The notes below the pieces were generated by a model that did not search any database, was not told where the DNA came from, and saw only the letters and a list, made by a program, of their open reading frames with translations. Below are positions 6,901 through 10,311 of a DNA stretch of 10,311 nt, one piece after another. Position numbers and translations under genes: made by a program. Position 1 is the stretch's first letter. Every line of letters starts with the position of its first letter. The DNA is from Chitinophagaceae bacterium (GTDB taxonomy: Bacteria > Bacteroidota > Bacteroidia > Chitinophagales > Chitinophagaceae). Location of the stretch: contig JADGPY010000150.1 in assembly GCA_017882205.1 (NCBI GenBank), forward strand, positions 1 through 10,311. The letters are read 5' to 3'.

Positions 6901-8748
6901 ATGAGCGACGAAATTAAACACGAGTGTGGCCTTGCCTTCATTCGGTTGCGCAAACCATTTTCTTACTACCTACAACAATACGGAACCGTAATGTATGGCC
7001 TTAACAAGCTGTACCTGCTTATGGAAAAGCAGCATAATCGTGGCCAGGACGGTGCAGGAATTGCAACCGTAAAATTAAATACTGAACCAGGTTATCCATA
7101 CCTCCATAGAATTCGAAGCGCTGCACATCAATCCATAGCCGACATATTTTCTCAGATAGGCAAAGAGTTAGAAGATTTAGAAAAATTACAGCCAGACATT
7201 AAAAATCATCCCGGGCTAATGAAGGGGCATATCAATTTTCTCGGTGAACTATTACTCGGTCATCTACGCTACGGAACCCAGGGAAAGAACAATGTAGCAT
7301 TCTGCCATCCTTTTATCAAACGTGATATCATACCAGCAAGGAATCTTGCACTTGCAGGCAATTTCAATCTTGTAAATAAAGAAGAATTATTCTCGCTGGT
7401 AAGCTATCACCCGGATGAACTTGAGCGGCAGAGTGATCTGGGAGCAATGATGGAAGTAATCCATCACTTTCTTGTAAAGGCCGATGAAGCTTATCCCGAA
7501 AATCTTGATATTGTAAAAGTCCTTAAAAAAGCAGTTAAGCTCTTTGATGGTGGGTTTACCTTTAGTGGCATAACCGGAAGCGGTTATGGTTTCATAATGC
7601 GTGATGCGCATGGCATTCGCCCGTGCTATTATTATATAAACGATGATGTGATAGTAGCAGCCAGCGAGCGTGCAGCCATTCGAACTGCATTTAATGTCGC
7701 TGAAAATGAAGTTCAGGAATTAATGCCCGGACATGCATTGGTAGTTGATTCAGAAGGGAACTATTCCATAGAGCAGATCCTTGAACCAAAGGAACGAAAA
7801 GCCTGTAGCTTTGAGCGCATCTACTTTTCCCGCGGAAGCGATGAAAAAATCTACCGTGAAAGGATAGCTTTGGGTCATCACCTCAGCGAAGCCGTATTAA
7901 ATGCTATTGATCATGATCTGAAAAATACCATCTTCTCTTTTATACCCAATACTGCTGAAACAGCGTTCTATGGGCTCATAAAAGGAGCAGAAGATTATCT
8001 TAATAAAATCAAGATCGAACGAATACTTAGCTGGAGAAATGAATATGATGAAGCGAAACTAACAGAAATGGTTAATCGCAGAATTCGAATTGAAAAAATA
8101 GCCATCAAAGATGTAAAACTCCGCACCTTCATTACCGAAGACAATTCCCGGAATGAAATGGTGGAACACGTGTATGATATAACGTATGGCACAGTTCGTA
8201 AAAATCTGGATACACTGGTTGTTATAGATGATTCTATTGTGCGTGGCACTACACTGAAAGAAAGTATTATACGAATGCTTTCGCGTCTTCAACCTAAACG
8301 AATAATTGTTGTTTCATCTGCGCCACAGATCAGGTACCCTGATTGTTATGGTATAGACATGAGTAAACTAGGTGATTTCATTGCGTTTAAAGCAGCTGTG
8401 GAATTGCTGGAAGAAACAGGAAAATCCTGCATATTAAAAGAAATTCTGCAGCAATGCGAAGAGTTAAATCGTAACAACCAGTTACATAAAGAAAACCTTG
8501 TCCGCCAGATCTATAAACCTTTTACAGTACACCAGATATCAGCCAAGATCGCACAGTTGGTTACAGCAAAAGATATTTCTGTACAAGTTGATGTGATCTA
8601 TCAAACAATCGAAGACCTCCACGAAAGTTGTCCAACCAATTTAGGAGACTGGTATTTCACTGGTAATTATCCAACCCCCGGTGGTAATAGAGTAGTTAAC
8701 AAAGCCTTCATGAATTATATGGCTGGAAAGAATGTGAGGGGGTATTAA
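6901..8748 (+). CDS. Divergent amidophosphoribosyltransferase (PurF-type, class II glutaminase plus PRTase)
   Basis: PurF enzymes hydrolyse glutamine in an N-terminal class II (Ntn) domain and use the ammonia to turn PRPP into phosphoribosylamine, the first step of purine synthesis. In this 615-residue protein Cys9 in HECGLAF would be the nucleophile after removal of an eight-residue propeptide, much as B. subtilis PurF loses its own short propeptide. Other glutaminase features are NRGQDGAG (46-53), GHLRYGTQG (120-128), AGNFNLVN (152-159) and RDAHGIRP (234-241). The PRPP loop VVIDDSIVRGTT (440-451) is intact. The region of the usual PDSG motif instead reads IPNTAETAF (348-356), and most Fe-S cysteine positions of B. 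subtilis PurF appear lost, although FTGNYPT (586-592) remains. It is longer than classical PurF (about 470-505). It may be an additional PurF paralogue of Bacteroidota; acceptor specificity is uncertain. Confidence 0.85.
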   Translation: MSDEIKHECGLAFIRLRKPFSYYLQQYGTVMYGLNKLYLLMEKQHNRGQDGAGIATVKLNTEPGYPYLHRIRSAAHQSIADIFSQIGKELEDLEKLQPDIKNHPGLMKGHINFLGELLLGHLRYGTQGKNNVAFCHPFIKRDIIPARNLALAGNFNLVNKEELFSLVSYHPDELERQSDLGAMMEVIHHFLVKADEAYPENLDIVKVLKKAVKLFDGGFTFSGITGSGYGFIMRDAHGIRPCYYYINDDVIVAASERAAIRTAFNVAENEVQELMPGHALVVDSEGNYSIEQILEPKERKACSFERIYFSRGSDEKIYRERIALGHHLSEAVLNAIDHDLKNTIFSFIPNTAETAFYGLIKGAEDYLNKIKIERILSWRNEYDEAKLTEMVNRRIRIEKIAIKDVKLRTFITEDNSRNEMVEHVYDITYGTVRKNLDTLVVIDDSIVRGTTLKESIIRMLSRLQPKRIIVVSSAPQIRYPDCYGIDMSKLGDFIAFKAAVELLEETGKSCILKEILQQCEELNRNNQLHKENLVRQIYKPFTVHQISAKIAQLVTAKDISVQVDVIYQTIEDLHESCPTNLGDWYFTGNYPTPGGNRVVNKAFMNYMAGKNVRGY

Positions 8749-8752
8749 ACCA

Positions 8753-8782
8753 CGTAGAGACGAAGCAAGCTACGTCTCTACG
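8753..8782. repeat. 30-bp inverted repeat between convergent purF-like and sixA genes
   Basis: CGTAGAGACG (8753-8762) and CGTCTCTACG (8773-8782) are exact reverse complements. The symmetry continues inward through one A/A mismatch and AGC/GCT to a two-base centre. It begins 5 nt after the purF-like TAA, and its right arm contains the sixA TAG (8778-8780). Elements with GTAGAGACG arms are, from memory, common dispersed intergenic repeats in Bacteroidota and cyanobacteria. It could fold in either transcript and act as a two-way terminator or mRNA 3' protector; no T-run follows on either strand. Confidence 0.7.
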
Positions 8783-9278
8783 GATTCATCTCTTTCTTCG
8801 GATATTCAAAAAACCAGAAGTCCTTTTTCCCATCGATAAATTCACTCCAGTTTTTTACATCACTCTTAACAGCAAAGACAGAGCAGGTTGGCATGTTGTC
8901 TATCTTCACCTCTGTTAGATGGTTAGCAAAATCAGTGATCCCGGGGTTATGGGAAATGACGGCCACATCGTCAATCTTATCATCTAATAAGCTAACAACA
9001 CTTGAGAAATTTTTATTAGATGCTTCATACAATTCAGGAACAAGAATTAATTCCTTTTCCTTACGAGCATATTCTTCAAGAAAATACTCAGCAGTTTTTC
9101 TTGCTCTCTTCGCAGGGCTGGAAACAAATAGATCTATGTTAACTTTATTCTTTAGCAGCCGCCTGGCCATCATTGGTGCATCGTGCTTACCACGACTACT
9201 CAATGGACGCTCAGCATCGGTGGATGACACTGAATCCCAGCTACTCTTTCCATGACGTATTAATAGAAGTGTTTTCAT
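8778..9278 (-). CDS. sixA: SixA-type phosphohistidine phosphatase (histidine phosphatase superfamily)
   Basis: This 166-residue protein belongs to the branch 1 histidine phosphatases. The N-terminus MKTLLLIRHGKSSW carries the RHG motif with the phospho-accepting His9. Arg57 or Arg60 in SSPAKRARKTAE (53-64), Glu83 in PELYEAS and His110 in ISHNPGI complete the expected active site. In E. coli SixA removes phosphate from histidine-containing phosphotransfer proteins; in Bacteroidota the substrate is unknown and could be another phospho-protein or small molecule. The ATG at 9276-9278 places the RHG motif at the usual distance from the N-terminus. The gene converges on the PurF-like gene, and its last proline codon and stop are supplied by the inverted repeat there. 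It lies 91 nt downstream of the EamA gene on the same strand but has its own promoter candidate. Confidence 0.9.
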   Translation of the reverse strand: MKTLLLIRHGKSSWDSVSSTDAERPLSSRGKHDAPMMARRLLKNKVNIDLFVSSPAKRARKTAEYFLEEYARKEKELILVPELYEASNKNFSSVVSLLDDKIDDVAVISHNPGITDFANHLTEVKIDNMPTCSVFAVKSDVKNWSEFIDGKKDFWFFEYPKKEMNP

Positions 9279-9283
9279 GATTA

Positions 9284-9291
9284 CAAATTTA
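9284..9291 (-). promoter_or_regulatory. -7 box candidate immediately before sixA
   Basis: On the minus strand TAAATTTG (9291 down to 9284) is a perfect TAnnTTTG match and ends 5 nt before the sixA ATG, so the message would be nearly or wholly leaderless. I see no TTTG at the -33 distance. The surrounding 9279-9369 gap is AT-rich and otherwise shows no gene or strong hairpin. Confidence 0.4.
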
Positions 9292-9369
9292 GAGAGAAAA
9301 GCTAAACATATTATATTTTTCGCTTCACCAGACAGAATTAAGAAAATGGGAAAGGGAATCTATTGTTCC

Positions 9370-10281
9370 TTATTTGTGGCTTGTGGAATTTCCATCACTT
9401 GTTTTTTTGTTAGCAAGATATACCCCTGCGAATATCAAACCCGCAGCGGCGATCTTATATAGTTCCAATGGTTCCTTCAAGAAAAAGACCGCAATAATGA
9501 CTGCAAACACTGGCTGAGAATAAATATAAGTGCCAGCCATAGATGCACTCAGCATCTTTATTCCATACACGTTAAAAATATAAGCAAGAAAGGTACCGGG
9601 TACTGTAATCATGAACATCAACAAATATTCAGTCATGCTAAATTGCCTCCATGGAATAGCAGTGAATTCATTCCAGCTCATTGGTATGATCATGAACAAG
9701 CCAAATGTAAACACCCAACGCATGACATCCATAGAAGAATATTTATGCATTAGTGGCTTAACCAGGATGAAATAAAATGTATACGCTACAGAACTCAATA
9801 ACACTAATACATCACCCCAAAGAATATCCCTTCCATTTCCAGCATTGCTACGTGAAGTGATTAGTATTACTGCCCCTGCAACTCCTAAAAACAGTCCTGC
9901 AAGCTTGAGGATGGTAATTCTTTCTTTAAGAATCCATGCTGCACTGAAAGTAATAAGAATCGGGGTGATAAGCAACAACAAGGATGCATGGATAGAATAA
10001 GTATAAGACAATCCTTTCATGAAAAGCATCTGGTTTACTGCCAATGCGGTTAATGCACATAAAAGAAATTTCCCAATATCCTTCTTTTCCAGCCTGATCT
10101 TTTCTTGTTGAAATAAAAAGAATAACCAGAAAAGAAATACACACACCCCGATCCTGATAAGGTTGATAGCATAGGGCCCGGCAATATTTCTTGTGGTAAA
10201 ATACTTAACAGCACTAAGGTTCATTGCAAAAAAAAGATTGGTTCCTAATAAACCGAGATGTGCTTTTGTAGTAGGTTTCAA
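9370..10281 (-). CDS. EamA/DMT-superfamily transporter, ten-TM permease
   Basis: The 303-residue protein is almost entirely hydrophobic, with ten likely membrane helices (roughly 8-28, 36-57, 70-88, 95-115, 124-142, 155-174, 187-203, 215-237, 243-265 and 273-291). They form two repeated EamA domains. Each half has the typical helix followed by an acidic turn: ITPILITFSAAWILKERIT (105-123) and YSQPVFAVIIAVFFLKEPLE (254-273). Such inner-membrane proteins export metabolites or amino acids; substrate cannot be predicted. The start is TTG at 10279-10281: an in-frame stop lies three codons upstream (10288-10290), and the next ATG, residue 20, would cut through helix 1. sixA follows 91 nt downstream. 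The basic C-terminal tail after residue 291 is short and should face the cytoplasm. Confidence 0.88.
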   Translation of the reverse strand: MKPTTKAHLGLLGTNLFFAMNLSAVKYFTTRNIAGPYAINLIRIGVCVFLFWLFFLFQQEKIRLEKKDIGKFLLCALTALAVNQMLFMKGLSYTYSIHASLLLLITPILITFSAAWILKERITILKLAGLFLGVAGAVILITSRSNAGNGRDILWGDVLVLLSSVAYTFYFILVKPLMHKYSSMDVMRWVFTFGLFMIIPMSWNEFTAIPWRQFSMTEYLLMFMITVPGTFLAYIFNVYGIKMLSASMAGTYIYSQPVFAVIIAVFFLKEPLELYKIAAAGLIFAGVYLANKKTSDGNSTSHK

Positions 10282-10311
10282 AGATGATTAGTTTATGAGT
10301 AAAAGTCTCGC

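Noticed and set aside
8893..9255. 120-residue plus-strand open frame opposite sixA
   Set aside because: It is fully antisense to a well-supported SixA active-site sequence.
10295..10311. ATG-AGT-AAA-AGT-CTC at the right edge as the start of a divergent plus-strand gene
   Set aside because: Only five codons are visible, so it cannot be told from chance.

Overview
The window looks like chromosomal core DNA of a member of the Bacteroidota, probably near Chitinophagaceae (family level is inference). Supporting signs are a DUF4834-type small membrane protein, the Bacteroidota form of IF2 with a very long charged linker, a NusA without the proteobacterial C-terminal repeats, start codons mostly lacking a Shine-Dalgarno sequence, and several TAnnTTTG boxes of the Bacteroidota -7 promoter type. 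No tRNA, rRNA, CRISPR array, transposase or phage gene was seen.

Layout. Positions 1-384 (+) hold the 3' part of a HAD-superfamily phosphatase, overlapping tail to tail with a DUF4834 gene (357-611, -). A divergent intergenic region (612-797) carries a promoter candidate on each strand, a perfect 10-bp hairpin and a purine-rich repeat-like tract. Then comes the transcription/translation cluster rimP-nusA-infB (798-5407, +), followed 76 nt later by a secreted SurA-like double-parvulin chaperone (5484-6845, +). A likely terminator and a -7-like box separate it from a PurF-type glutamine amidotransferase/phosphoribosyltransferase (6901-8748, +). That gene converges on sixA (8778-9278, -), which lies downstream of an EamA/DMT transporter (9370-10281, -). 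The purF-sixA junction is occupied by a 30-bp inverted repeat that supplies the sixA stop codon.

How the genes relate. RimP (30S maturation), NusA (elongation, pausing and termination) and IF2 (initiator tRNA recruitment) form the widely conserved rimP-nusA-infB cluster. The SurA-like protein works in the periplasm on outer-membrane protein folding and may be read through from infB. The PurF-like enzyme, SixA and the EamA transporter look like separate housekeeping or accessory units.

I did not find a clear new defence or mobile system. The items most worth a second look are the divergent PurF homologue, the hairpin-bearing leader of the rimP operon, the inverted repeat shared by the purF and sixA 3' ends, and -7 boxes so close to start codons that leaderless mRNAs are implied.
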